A stretch of DNA of 64,000 nt. Source: UBA7430 sp002478765 (GTDB lineage: Bacteria > Bacteroidota > Bacteroidia > Flavobacteriales > UBA7430). The stretch spans positions 434,001-498,000 of the forward strand of contig CALSTU010000004.1 of assembly GCA_943789355.1 (NCBI GenBank). Reading direction: 5' to 3'. Below, in pieces: positions 9,313 through 18,730 of the stretch (the first letter of the stretch is position 1; every line of letters begins with the position of its first letter). The notes under the pieces were generated by a model, which worked only from the letters and a program-made list of their open reading frames with translations, was not told the origin of the DNA and made no database searches. The position numbers were made by a program, and so were the translations under genes.

Positions 9313-10548
9313 ATGACAAGTCAACATTGTAAGTCAAACGGTAGAAAGAAATTAAGTCTTTTTGCCTTGTTATTTTTCACCACAATCCACTTTGGGTTTG
9401 CCCAATCTTTGGACCTTGGAGAAGAGTTATTTTCAAGTAACTGTGCATCATGTCACTATCTAGGACCTGAAAGTAAGAAGTTAATTGGTCCAGGTTTAGG
9501 TGATCATACGCTTGAAGAATATTCTACGGAATGGTTGTATTCTTGGATTCGAAATTCGGCTGAGCTTATAGCCAGCGGAGACGAAGCAGCTATCGCTGTT
9601 TACGAGGAGTACAACAAGTCTGCGATGCCAGCATTTCCTTATTTTTCTGATGAGGATTTAGATAACGTATTGGCTTATATTGAAGCTGGCCCTGCAGAAG
9701 TTGTTGTAGAAGCAGCAGATGCTGGCGTAGAAGGAGAGGCTTCATCTGCTTCGAATACGATGGTTATACTCATCGCTGTTCTAGTGACTCTATTACTTTT
9801 TGCATTTGTTTTAGCACGAATAAAAAATGTTCTTAAAGAGATTAAGGGGCAGGAGACAAGTAGCTTGTTGCAAAGTGCAATAATATGGTTGAAACAGACA
9901 CCAATAATTATTGCTTTGTTCTGCATATTTGTGATACTTTATGCATTAGGCGGTGCTTGGGATGGTTTGTTAACGGTTGGAGTTCAGAAAGGATACCAGC
10001 CAGAGCAACCCATTGCTTTCTCTCACAAAATTCACGCAGGAGAAAACGGAGTTGACTGTAATTACTGTCACAGTGGAGCTCGACACAGTAAAAGTGCAGG
10101 GGTGCCATCTGCAAATGTTTGTATGAATTGTCATACTTACATTAAAGGTGAATCCGAAAATGGACAACAAGAGATTGCCAAGATATACGATGCGATAGGT
10201 TTCGATCCGGAAACTCGAACTTATATTGAAGGGTACGAGCAAAAACCAATCAAGTGGGTACGTATTCACAACCTTCCTGACTTAGCATATTTTAATCACT
10301 CACAACACGTTAATGTTGCAGGAGTGGAATGTCAAACTTGTCACGGCCCTATCGAAGAGATGGAGGTTGTAGAACAGTACTCATCCTTAACGATGGGTTG
10401 GTGTATAGACTGTCACAGAGAACACAAAGTAGACACTGCGAATGCCTACTATCACGACCTTAACGAAAACTGGGTTGAGAAATATCATGGAGATGATATT
10501 TCGGTTGATAAAATTGGTGGACTGGAATGTGGTAAGTGTCACTACTAA
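9313..10548 (+). CDS. actA: Alternative complex III subunit ActA, fused mono- and pentaheme cytochrome c
   Basis: A 411-residue subunit of the quinol:cytochrome c/oxidase oxidoreductase (alternative complex III). Order: signal segment (~1-30), a class I cytochrome c domain (~33-128) with one heme site CASCH at 44-48, a membrane helix (~148-168), a second hydrophobic helix (~193-213), then a multiheme domain with five more sites: CNYCH, CMNCH, CQTCH, CIDCH, CGKCH. Six CXXCH motifs in all, one more than the pentaheme ActA core. It is first in the operon actABCDEF and probably passes electrons along the periplasmic face. The spacing to actB is 21 nt. Confidence 0.9.
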   Translation: MTSQHCKSNGRKKLSLFALLFFTTIHFGFAQSLDLGEELFSSNCASCHYLGPESKKLIGPGLGDHTLEEYSTEWLYSWIRNSAELIASGDEAAIAVYEEYNKSAMPAFPYFSDEDLDNVLAYIEAGPAEVVVEAADAGVEGEASSASNTMVILIAVLVTLLLFAFVLARIKNVLKEIKGQETSSLLQSAIIWLKQTPIIIALFCIFVILYALGGAWDGLLTVGVQKGYQPEQPIAFSHKIHAGENGVDCNYCHSGARHSKSAGVPSANVCMNCHTYIKGESENGQQEIAKIYDAIGFDPETRTYIEGYEQKPIKWVRIHNLPDLAYFNHSQHVNVAGVECQTCHGPIEEMEVVEQYSSLTMGWCIDCHREHKVDTANAYYHDLNENWVEKYHGDDISVDKIGGLECGKCHY

Positions 10549-10569
10549 TTAGAAAAGGAAATAATTAAG

Positions 10570-13500
10570 ATGGCTACAAAGAAAACATATTTCCAAGGTT
10601 TAGGTGAATTAGCGAACAATCCAGAATTGGAGCAGTTCCAAGAAAGAGAATTTGCCGAGAAATTGCCTACAGAAGCTTTTTTAGGCGATGAAGAAAAACT
10701 ATCAGAGTCTTCAACATCGCGTCGTGATTTTTTGAAGTTTTTAGGTTTTAGTACCGCAGCTGCTTCATTGGCAGCCTGTGAGGCGCCCGTTCAAAAAGTA
10801 ATCCCATTTGTTGTAAAACCGGAGGAGACTATCGCAGGTAACGCGAATTGGTATGCTTCTAGTTTCTATGATGGTAATGATTTTGCGAGTTTATTGGTAA
10901 AGACTCGTGAAGGTCGCCCAATTTTTTTAAAGTCGAATGATTTGACCCAAGTAGGCGGTATATCCGCACGTGTTCAAGCATCCGTTTTGAATTTGTACGA
11001 CTCTGCTCGTTTAAAAGAACCTTCTGAAAACGGTCAGAAAACATCATGGAGAAAAGCTGATAGAGCGATTGTAAAAGGTCTAAATGCCGCAAAAAATTCT
11101 GGAAAACAGATTGTTTTGTTAAGTTCTTCCATCGTATCCCCATCGACAAAAGCGGTAATTAAAGAGTTTGCTTCAAAGTATGGGGCTAAGCACGTAAGTT
11201 ACGATCCACTCTCAGCATCTGCTATGCTGGATGCGAATAAGGATAGTTTTGGTGTAAGAACACTTCCTACCTATCATTTTGATAAAGCGAATGTGGTTGT
11301 TTCTTTTGCAGCAGATTTCATTGGCGATTGGTTAGACTCAGGTCATGGTAAAGATTACGCTGCAAAGCGAAATCCGAATGCAAGTCCAATGTCTCGTCAC
11401 TATCAATTCGAGTCAAACTTATCTTTAACCGGTGCAAATTCTGATTACAGAACTCCTGTTAAGGCTTCTGAGCTTGGAGTTGCTTTGGTTACTCTATACA
11501 ACCTTATTGCTAAAAAAGCTGGAGCGAAACTTGTAAAAGCACCCGTATCAGATTACAACACTCAATTGCAAAAAGCGGCAAATGACCTGTGGGATGCCAA
11601 AGGTAAATCCCTAGTTATAGCCGGTGGAAACGATAAAGATATGCATACAGTCGTTAATGCGATTAACGATTTGTTAGGAAACAACGGTAAGACCATCGAT
11701 TTCAAAAAACGATCTTACCTCAAGCAGGGTAATGATGCTGACGTTGCTACATTACTAAGTGATATGAAAGCAGGAAAAGTAGGAGCATTAATCACATACA
11801 ATGCCAATCCAGTTTATAATTTAGCTGATGGCGCTGCTTTTTCGGAAGCCTTGAGTAAGGTTGATTTGTCTGTGTCTTTTGGTTCAAAGAATGATGAGAC
11901 CACTTCACTTGTTGATTATGTTTGCCCTGATCACAACTACTTAGAGAGTTGGAGTGATGCCCACCCTTACACGGGTGTCTATGCTTTGGTGCAACCCACC
12001 ATCAATCCATTGTTCAATACCAGACAAGCGCAAGCTTCTTTAATGTCTTGGACCGGTCTTGGAGACGATTTCTATTCCTATGTGAAGAATTATTGGAACC
12101 GTTATATTCTAGGTTCTACTTCGTGGAACTCAGCGTTGCATGATGGGTTACATATTTCAAAATCTACCGAGAGATCATTAAATCGAAGAGGTTCAATTGT
12201 TAATGCGACCAAAGCACTAAACAATTTATCTTCTGATTCAATCGATTTGGTATTGTATTCGAAAACAGCTATCGGCTCAGGTGAATACGCCAACAATCCA
12301 TGGTTACAAGAACTTCCGGATCCTATTTCTAAAATGACTTGGGATAACTACTTAACGGTATCTCCTCGTTTTGCCAAAGATTTAGGCTTAACCAACGATT
12401 ATGTTTCCAACGGAGCATTGAATGGAGATGTTGTTGATTTAACAGTCAACGGAACAACCCTAAGAGTTCCTGTGTTGATACAGCCTGGTCAGGCATACAA
12501 AACGTTAGGTTTGGCTCTTGGTTACGGACGTCAAGGTGCAGGTAAAGCCGGTGACGGTGTAGGTGTTAATGCATCGGTTCTCGCTAATGACTTTAACACC
12601 ACGATTTCTGGTGCCACGATTACTAAAGTAGAAGGAGAAGTTCATGAGTTTGCATGTACTCAACTTCATCACACCATGATGGGTAGAGATCGAATCGTAA
12701 AAGAGACGACGCTTGATGCTTATCAAATAGATCCTCGATCGGGTAACCAACAGATGATTCTTGAGACTCATAAAGGACCTTTAGAGCCTGAAAAAATTAC
12801 ACTGTGGGAGGAACATGATAGAGATGTTCACTGGTGGAACTTATCTGTAGACTTAAATGGATGTACCGGTTGTGGAGCTTGTGTTATTGCCTGCCATGCA
12901 GAAAATAATGTTCCCGTAGTTGGAAAAGAAGAAATTCGTCGATCACGAGACATGCACTGGTTGAGAATTGACCGTTATTATTCAAGTGACATGACAGATG
13001 AACGTGCAGAGGAAGAAGATGTTTCTACCATTGACAAGTACTTGGCTATGGAAGTAGCTTCTGAAGCAGAGTCTTTGGAAGTCGTATTCCAGCCGGTCAT
13101 GTGTCAGCACTGTAATCATGCACCTTGTGAAACGGTTTGTCCAGTTGCTGCGACTACGCACTCAAGAGAAGGATTGAATCACATGACTTACAACCGATGT
13201 GTGGGTACGCGTTATTGTGCAAATAACTGTCCTTACAAAGTACGTCGATTCAACTGGTTCAACTATTCCGAAAACGATCAGTTTGATTTCTATATGAATG
13301 ATGACTTAGGTAAGATGGTGTTGAACCCTGATGTTGTTGTTCGTTCACGTGGTGTCATGGAAAAATGTTCTATGTGTATTCAAATGCTTCAAAAAGTGAA
13401 GTTAGATGCCAAGAAAGATGATAGAAAACTTCGTGCAGGTGAAGCACAAACAGCGTGCTCTATAGCATGTGATACAGGTGCCTTAACTTTCGGAGATGTT

Positions 13501-13620
13501 TTGGATGAAAAATCTGAAGTATATACGGAGTCTAAGAGCCCAAGAGCATACCACTTGTTGGAAGAGTTAAATACACAACCTTCCGTATGGTATCAAACAA
13601 AAGTACGTAACAAAGGATAA
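10570..13620 (+). CDS. actB: Alternative complex III subunit ActB, iron-sulfur/molybdopterin-oxidoreductase-like
   Basis: A 1016-residue periplasmic subunit. A Tat-type motif SRRDFLKF is at 50-57 and is followed by a hydrophobic stretch ending LAAC (C70), which could be a lipidation site. The middle (~75-700) resembles the molybdopterin oxidoreductase fold without obvious cofactor ligands, as usual for ActB. The C-terminal ferredoxin-like part carries four cysteine clusters: CTGCGAC at 765-771, CQHCNHAPC, CVGTRYCANNC and CSMC with a later ACSIAC, typical of one [3Fe-4S] and three [4Fe-4S] centres. These relay electrons from quinol oxidation to the hemes of ActA and ActE. The 19-nt gap to actC indicates cotranscription. 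Confidence 0.95.
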   Translation: MATKKTYFQGLGELANNPELEQFQEREFAEKLPTEAFLGDEEKLSESSTSRRDFLKFLGFSTAAASLAACEAPVQKVIPFVVKPEETIAGNANWYASSFYDGNDFASLLVKTREGRPIFLKSNDLTQVGGISARVQASVLNLYDSARLKEPSENGQKTSWRKADRAIVKGLNAAKNSGKQIVLLSSSIVSPSTKAVIKEFASKYGAKHVSYDPLSASAMLDANKDSFGVRTLPTYHFDKANVVVSFAADFIGDWLDSGHGKDYAAKRNPNASPMSRHYQFESNLSLTGANSDYRTPVKASELGVALVTLYNLIAKKAGAKLVKAPVSDYNTQLQKAANDLWDAKGKSLVIAGGNDKDMHTVVNAINDLLGNNGKTIDFKKRSYLKQGNDADVATLLSDMKAGKVGALITYNANPVYNLADGAAFSEALSKVDLSVSFGSKNDETTSLVDYVCPDHNYLESWSDAHPYTGVYALVQPTINPLFNTRQAQASLMSWTGLGDDFYSYVKNYWNRYILGSTSWNSALHDGLHISKSTERSLNRRGSIVNATKALNNLSSDSIDLVLYSKTAIGSGEYANNPWLQELPDPISKMTWDNYLTVSPRFAKDLGLTNDYVSNGALNGDVVDLTVNGTTLRVPVLIQPGQAYKTLGLALGYGRQGAGKAGDGVGVNASVLANDFNTTISGATITKVEGEVHEFACTQLHHTMMGRDRIVKETTLDAYQIDPRSGNQQMILETHKGPLEPEKITLWEEHDRDVHWWNLSVDLNGCTGCGACVIACHAENNVPVVGKEEIRRSRDMHWLRIDRYYSSDMTDERAEEEDVSTIDKYLAMEVASEAESLEVVFQPVMCQHCNHAPCETVCPVAATTHSREGLNHMTYNRCVGTRYCANNCPYKVRRFNWFNYSENDQFDFYMNDDLGKMVLNPDVVVRSRGVMEKCSMCIQMLQKVKLDAKKDDRKLRAGEAQTACSIACDTGALTFGDVLDEKSEVYTESKSPRAYHLLEELNTQPSVWYQTKVRNKG

Positions 13621-13639
13621 AATTTAATTAGATAGACAA

Positions 13640-15016
13640 ATGCATTACGAATCTCCAATTAGAGAGCCACTTATCCTAGAGGATAAGACGTTACACGACA
13701 TCACAGAAGATGTGGCTCGTCCAATAGAAGGTAAGGCTAACAAATGGTGGTGGGCATTATTCTTATTTGCACTAGCAGCATTTTTGTGGGGTGCCGGGTG
13801 TTTGGCTTACACAGCTGGAACAGGTATCGGTGTCTGGGGACTTAACAAAACAATCGGTTGGGCATGGGACATTACCAACTTCGTATGGTGGGTAGGTATC
13901 GGTCATGCCGGAACGCTTATTTCGGCTGTATTGTTACTATTTCGACAAAAGTGGCGTTTATCAATAAATCGCTCCGCGGAAGCGATGACAATTTTTGCAG
14001 TTGTGCAGGCAGGATTATTCCCAATCTTTCACATGGGTAGACCATGGCTAGCCTACTGGGTTTTGCCATTGCCAAACAACTTCGGTTCTCTATGGGTTAA
14101 TTTTAACTCTCCACTCCTTTGGGACGTATTTGCAATTTCGACGTATTTGACCGTTTCCTTAGTGTTTTGGTACATGGGGTTGATTCCTGATTTTGCCATG
14201 ATTCGCGATAGAGCAGTAAAGCCTTTGGCAAAGAAAATTTACACCATTTTATCTTTTGGATGGTCAGGTAAAGCAAAGCATTGGCAACGATTTGAAGAGC
14301 TTTCATTGGTACTTGCAGGGTTGGCTACACCACTTGTCCTTTCGGTACACACAATTGTATCTATGGATTTTGCTACTTCCGTTATTCCGGGATGGCATAC
14401 AACGATTTTCCCTCCCTACTTTGTTGCTGGAGCAATATTCTCCGGATTTGCTATGGTTCAAACCTTGCTTTTGGTGATGAGAAAAGTAGTTCACATGGAA
14501 GCATACATTACCATCAAACATATTGAGTACATGAATATTGTAATCATGGTAACGGGATCGATTGTAGGTGTTGCTTACATCACTGAGTTATTTATTGCAT
14601 GGTATTCGGGCGTTGAATTTGAGCAATACGCCTTCCTCAACAGAGCAACAGGGCCCTACTGGTGGGCCTATTGGGCGATGATGACTTGTAATGTGTTTTC
14701 TCCTCAGTTCATGTGGTCTAAGAAATTAAGAACCAGCATTGGGTTTACCTTCTTTATTTCCATTGTGGTAAATATTGGAATGTGGTTCGAACGTTTTGTA
14801 ATTATCGTAACGTCTCTTCACAGAGATTATCTTCCGTCTTCGTGGACGATGTTCTCTCCAACGTTTGTAGATATCGGTATTTTTGTCGGTACGATAGGAT
14901 TCTTCTTCGTATTGTTTTTACTGTACGCAAGAACTTTTCCGGTTATCGCTCAGGCAGAATTGAAAACGATTGTTAAGTCATCAAGTTCTCAAAGTAAAAA
15001 TAAGAGTCATGAGTAA
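13640..15016 (+). CDS. actC: Alternative complex III subunit ActC (NrfD/PsrC family)
   Basis: A 458-residue integral membrane protein with about ten transmembrane helices, homologous to the NrfD/PsrC quinone-binding subunits. It starts with a hydrophilic cytoplasmic segment (~1-30, MHYESPIREPLILEDKTL). Recognisable stretches include FPIFHMGRPWLAYW and WERFVIIVTSLHRDYLPSSW. In known ACIII it holds the quinol site next to the ActB [3Fe-4S] cluster. The stop overlaps the actD start by 8 nt. Confidence 0.95.
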   Translation: MHYESPIREPLILEDKTLHDITEDVARPIEGKANKWWWALFLFALAAFLWGAGCLAYTAGTGIGVWGLNKTIGWAWDITNFVWWVGIGHAGTLISAVLLLFRQKWRLSINRSAEAMTIFAVVQAGLFPIFHMGRPWLAYWVLPLPNNFGSLWVNFNSPLLWDVFAISTYLTVSLVFWYMGLIPDFAMIRDRAVKPLAKKIYTILSFGWSGKAKHWQRFEELSLVLAGLATPLVLSVHTIVSMDFATSVIPGWHTTIFPPYFVAGAIFSGFAMVQTLLLVMRKVVHMEAYITIKHIEYMNIVIMVTGSIVGVAYITELFIAWYSGVEFEQYAFLNRATGPYWWAYWAMMTCNVFSPQFMWSKKLRTSIGFTFFISIVVNIGMWFERFVIIVTSLHRDYLPSSWTMFSPTFVDIGIFVGTIGFFFVLFLLYARTFPVIAQAELKTIVKSSSSQSKNKSHE

Positions 15017-15533
15017 AAAAGTAATTTACGGAATCTACGATGATGACGATGTGATCTTGAAAGCGGTAAAAGACATCCGCGAAAAAGGGATTAACATCGA
15101 TGAGGTATATTCACCATTTCCAATACACGGTCTTGACCATGCTTTAGGCTTAAAGCCTACACGTTTGGCAATTACTTCATTCATATACGGATGTACAGGT
15201 TTATTCCTTGGTATGTTAATGATGTGGTATATGATGATTCAGGATTGGCCAATGATTATTGGAGGAAAACCTAATTTTACGTTTATTGAAAATTTACCAG
15301 CGTTTATCCCTATTGGATTTGAGTTGACTGTTTTTTTTGCAGCTCACTTAATGGTTTTAACTTACCTCATACGCTGTAAATTATATCCTGGTTCTAGTGA
15401 AACTAGTCCAGATCCAAGAACGACCGATGATATGTTCTTGATGGAAATTGAAGCCCATGGAAATGAGGCTGAAATTATCGCCTTGATCAAAGAGACAGGA
15501 GCGGTAGAAGTGAAAGAAGAAAAAATCGCCTAA
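15009..15533 (+). CDS. actD: Alternative complex III subunit ActD (DUF3341)
   Basis: A 174-residue protein starting MSKKVIYGIYDDDDVIL at ATG 15009; the first ATG of the frame would add a poorly conserved piece inside actC, so this later start is preferred. A DUF3341 cytoplasmic domain (~1-45, IDEVYSPFPIHGLDHALGL) is followed by two membrane helices (~55-80 and ~100-125). It is a structural subunit without cofactors. It overlaps actC by 8 nt and is 12 nt before actE, indicating translational coupling. Confidence 0.92.
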   Translation: MSKKVIYGIYDDDDVILKAVKDIREKGINIDEVYSPFPIHGLDHALGLKPTRLAITSFIYGCTGLFLGMLMMWYMMIQDWPMIIGGKPNFTFIENLPAFIPIGFELTVFFAAHLMVLTYLIRCKLYPGSSETSPDPRTTDDMFLMEIEAHGNEAEIIALIKETGAVEVKEEKIA

Positions 15534-15545
15534 CCGATCTACAGC

Positions 15546-16139
15546 ATGAAAAAAGTAAACAAGATCGCATCTTTAGCTCTAGCAACAGTAATGGCTACCC
15601 TGATACTACAGTCCTGTGGTGCTGAGGGTAATCATCCCGGTTATGAGTTCATGCCAAACATGTACCGTTCGGCATCTTACGACACCTATACAGAGAATCC
15701 TGTTTTTGAAAATGGAATTACTTCTCAGTTACCCGTTCAGGGTACCATTCCTAGAGGTTTCGTTCCTTTTGAATATGAAAATACAACAGAGGATTACCTC
15801 AAGGCTGGTCGTGTATTGAAGAACCCAATTGCTTTGGATGATAAAATACTTGACGAGGGAAAACAATTGTACCTGATGTTCTGTCAACATTGTCATGGAG
15901 AAAATGGAGACGGTAAAGGTTCTATAAGTCACCCTGTGTATGGTGGAATTCCTTCATACAGTGATGATCTAGCGCCAAGACGAACAGGTTCTTCCATGAG
16001 TGAGCTCAAGAGTGGCCATATTTTCCATGCACTTACTTACGGTTTAAATGCTATGGGGCCTCACGCCAGTCAATTAACCAAAGAAGAACGTTGGAAGATT
16101 GTACACTACGTACATGAACTACAAAACGGATCAAATTAA
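15546..16139 (+). CDS. actE: Alternative complex III subunit ActE, lipoprotein cytochrome c
   Basis: A 197-residue monoheme cytochrome c. A lipoprotein signal ends at LQSC (C24), so the mature protein should be lipid-anchored to the outer face of the inner membrane. The heme motif CQHCH is at 113-117, and the later Met in LNAMGPHASQL is a candidate distal ligand. It is thought to pass electrons from ACIII to the terminal oxidase or a carrier. It is directly followed by actF, 23 nt away. Confidence 0.93.
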   Translation: MKKVNKIASLALATVMATLILQSCGAEGNHPGYEFMPNMYRSASYDTYTENPVFENGITSQLPVQGTIPRGFVPFEYENTTEDYLKAGRVLKNPIALDDKILDEGKQLYLMFCQHCHGENGDGKGSISHPVYGGIPSYSDDLAPRRTGSSMSELKSGHIFHALTYGLNAMGPHASQLTKEERWKIVHYVHELQNGSN

Positions 16140-16162
16140 TAACCTTAACAAGAAAGCGAACC

Positions 16163-17575
16163 ATGTATACGGTTACAAAAAATACAAAGCTTATTTCCTT
16201 GGTATTAATGCTTACAGGTGTTTTTGCCTTGGGTTACGGCTTTATTAAGGGAGCAGGACATCATACTGATGAAGAAATTACACTCCAGGTAACAACCTTT
16301 GCCGGTGCGATAGCACAAGAAGTTTCTGATGGAGTTAGCGAATCAGCTGCGTCTAATTACGCCTCATTGTTTCACAAAATTGAAGATGAGTTTCATTTAT
16401 ATTTTTCAGAAAAAGAAATTTATGAAGCTCAGGATGTAAATGATGTCGTTCATGCAACCATACATGCGCTGCACGCCAAAAGTCAAAGACCATGGTCTAG
16501 CTTACTTGTTGCTGCGATTTTCTTTTTAGGTGTATCGTTATTATCCGTCTTTTTCTTAGCACTACAATATGTAGCTGAAGTTGGGTGGTCAGTCGTCCTT
16601 AAAAGAGTGTTAATGGCTGTTGGTACATTTTTACCCTACGTTGCGGTTGTCATATTTATAATCATTTTAACAGCCGGTTTCCATTTATTTGGGAACCATA
16701 CCTACCACTGGATGGCTGAAGGGATTATGAATCCTGATAGTGCAAACTATGATGCAATTATTGCGGGTAAAGAAGGGTATTTGAATTTTGGGTTCTTCTT
16801 TGTGAGAGCTTTGATCTACTTTGCAGGTTGGTTCTGGGCACTTAAGAAGTTAATCAGTCTTTCGCTACAGGAAGATATTGACGGTGGTGTTGGCTATTAT
16901 GCAGCGAGTAAAAAGGTTTCCGCTATTTTCTTGGTTTTCTTTGCTGTGACCTCCTCTATGTTGGCTTGGGATTGGATTATGTCTATTGATACGCACTGGT
17001 TCTCCACATTATTTGGTTGGTATGTTTTCTCAAGTATGTTTGTAACCGCATTGGTTGTTGTTTTCATGCTTGTTGTTCATTTAAGAAATCAGGGGCAATT
17101 GAAGCTTGTAAACGACAGTCATATCCACGATTTAGGTAAATTTATATTCGCATTTAGTATATTTTGGACCTACCTATGGTTCTCTCAGTTTATGCTCATC
17201 TGGTATGCAAACATTCCTGAAGAAGTTACGTATTACATTGCGCGTTTTGATGAATATAAAGTGCCGTTTATCACTGCCTTGGTATTGAACTTTGCCGTGC
17301 CTATTGTAATGCTGATGAGTCGTGACTCCAAAAGGTTGCCGGGTACCGTAATAACCATAGGTTCAATTGTGCTTGTCGGTCACTACTTAGATTTCTTTGT
17401 GATGATTATGCCAGGTACCGTGGGTAGTCATTGGCACATAGGTTTTGTTGAAATAGGTACTTTCCTTGGTTTTACGGGCCTCTTCATTAGAGTGGTAACG
17501 AAGAGTCTTGCCAGCATGGAGTTAACGCCTAAAAACCACCCAATGCTTAAAGAGAGTAAGCATTTCCACATTTAG
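16163..17575 (+). CDS. actF: Alternative complex III subunit ActF (NrfD-like membrane subunit)
   Basis: A 470-residue membrane protein with about ten helices, a second NrfD/PsrC-like subunit of alternative complex III. Visible stretches: a long N-terminal loop (~35-115) after the first helix, WAWDWIMSIDTHWFSTLFGWY-type core (written here as WDWIMSIDTHWFSTLFGW), and SQFMLIWYANIPEEVTYY. ActF is proposed to take part in proton movement; whether the key residues are conserved needs an alignment. It ends the operon: two terminators follow and no cytochrome oxidase genes are in the window. Confidence 0.94.
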   Translation: MYTVTKNTKLISLVLMLTGVFALGYGFIKGAGHHTDEEITLQVTTFAGAIAQEVSDGVSESAASNYASLFHKIEDEFHLYFSEKEIYEAQDVNDVVHATIHALHAKSQRPWSSLLVAAIFFLGVSLLSVFFLALQYVAEVGWSVVLKRVLMAVGTFLPYVAVVIFIIILTAGFHLFGNHTYHWMAEGIMNPDSANYDAIIAGKEGYLNFGFFFVRALIYFAGWFWALKKLISLSLQEDIDGGVGYYAASKKVSAIFLVFFAVTSSMLAWDWIMSIDTHWFSTLFGWYVFSSMFVTALVVVFMLVVHLRNQGQLKLVNDSHIHDLGKFIFAFSIFWTYLWFSQFMLIWYANIPEEVTYYIARFDEYKVPFITALVLNFAVPIVMLMSRDSKRLPGTVITIGSIVLVGHYLDFFVMIMPGTVGSHWHIGFVEIGTFLGFTGLFIRVVTKSLASMELTPKNHPMLKESKHFHI

Positions 17576-17597
17576 ATAATGAATAGAACGTTACATG

Positions 17598-17630
17598 AAA
17601 AATAGCTTGGATTTCCATGCTATTTTTTTT
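17598..17630 (+). terminator. Terminator after actF
   Basis: AATAGC / GCTATT stem (17601-17606 with 17619-17624), extended by TGG/CCA after one mismatch, then eight T residues. It is 25 nt after the actF stop codon. Confidence 0.8.
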
Positions 17631-17677
17631 GTTAATGAATGTGCAGTTGGCAACATCTGTATGAAAGTATAGAGCAT

Positions 17678-17706
17678 AAAAAAGCCACTTATTAAGTGGC
17701 TTTTTT
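17678..17706. terminator. Second terminator, between actF and the pirin gene
   Basis: AAAAAAGCCACTT / AAGTGGCTTTTTT with a 3-nt loop. It is symmetric and can act on both strands, backing up the first actF terminator and possibly ending the convergent pirin transcript. Its stem is nearly identical to the terminator at 31113-31143. Confidence 0.85.
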
Positions 17707-17813
17707 CTATTAATCCCCCCCGGGATTGAGAATCATTCTCTTTCACCTATAACGGCAAATACTAATCAATATTTGCTGAATAAAAGAGATAACAAATCAT
17801 TAACAATTCAGGG

Positions 17814-18692
17814 TTATATTTTCATGGGAACCTCCATCAAAAGGATTTTAGAATTCTCTTCAGCTTGTATTTCAATAGCATCTGTATTCCAAAGACCAAA
17901 ACCATCTCTTTTCTCCAGACTTTGATTTTCTATTGTCGCTTTACCTTCGATAATAAAAGCATAGATTCCGTTTTCTGCGGATTGTATTTTGTAAGTCACT
18001 CTTTTTTTCGATTCAAATTCGCCAAGATGAAACCAAGCATTTTGATGAATCCAAACGCCTTGATCATCATTGTGGGGAGACAATATCTGATAAAATTCAT
18101 TCTTTTTCTCCACATCTCTAATAGGGATTTGCTGGTAACGTGGTTCCACATTTTTCTTATTTGAGAAAAGCCATATTTGAAGCAGTTTTAAATCATCTTG
18201 CTCATGCGCGTTAAATTCACTGTGAACAACTCCTTTACCGGCGCTCATGACTTGCACATCTCCACGTGCGATAACACTGCTGTTACCCATGTCGTCTTTG
18301 TGCTTGATGCTTCCTTCTAAAGGAATGGTGATGATTTCCATATTATTATGAGGATGTGGATTAAACCCCATACCTCCGGATATGGTATCATCGTTCAGCA
18401 CACGAAGTACTCCAAAATTCATACGATTTGGATTTTGGTAGTTTGCAAAGCTAAAGGTGTGGTTTACTTTTAACCATCCATGATCTGCACTACCTCGAGT
18501 ATTTGCTTTATGTAAAACGCTATTCATGGTATTCATGTTAGAGTTTGGCATGTGGTTGTGGCCTAGTTTGGTTTTGGTGGATGTCTCTTTTTCATCAGAA
18601 GTAACCTTGGTGTCCGCTTTCAAAACAGAAGGAGCTACCATCGCAATCAGCGATGATAGTACTCCATTTTTTATAAAATCTTTTCGTTTCAC
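17814..18692 (-). CDS. Exported pirin-family protein
   Basis: A 292-residue pirin (bicupin). The N-terminus MKRKDFIKNGVLSSLIAMVA with SVLKA looks like a Tat-like signal using KR rather than RR, so export is likely, which is unusual for pirin. The N-terminal cupin has the metal ligands in PHPHNNMEIIT and later VVHSEF, and the C-terminal cupin-like domain runs from ~190. Pirins include quercetinases and redox-related proteins; the substrate is unknown. It lies 38 nt downstream of yceI, in a probable operon divergent from an HxlR regulator. Confidence 0.88.
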   Translation of the reverse strand: MKRKDFIKNGVLSSLIAMVAPSVLKADTKVTSDEKETSTKTKLGHNHMPNSNMNTMNSVLHKANTRGSADHGWLKVNHTFSFANYQNPNRMNFGVLRVLNDDTISGGMGFNPHPHNNMEIITIPLEGSIKHKDDMGNSSVIARGDVQVMSAGKGVVHSEFNAHEQDDLKLLQIWLFSNKKNVEPRYQQIPIRDVEKKNEFYQILSPHNDDQGVWIHQNAWFHLGEFESKKRVTYKIQSAENGIYAFIIEGKATIENQSLEKRDGFGLWNTDAIEIQAEENSKILLMEVPMKI

Positions 18693-18730
18693 ATCTTTTC
18701 TGTTCAGCCCATCAAAATGATGATATGGAA

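Noticed and set aside
17728..17740. GAGAATCATTCTC palindrome resembling half of a Fur box
   Set aside because: It lies between the 3' ends of two convergent genes with no promoter near, and matches only part of the Fur consensus.
17754..17775. GCAAATA / TATTTGC inverted repeat
   Set aside because: Short, without T run, in a convergent intergenic region; no role can be supported.
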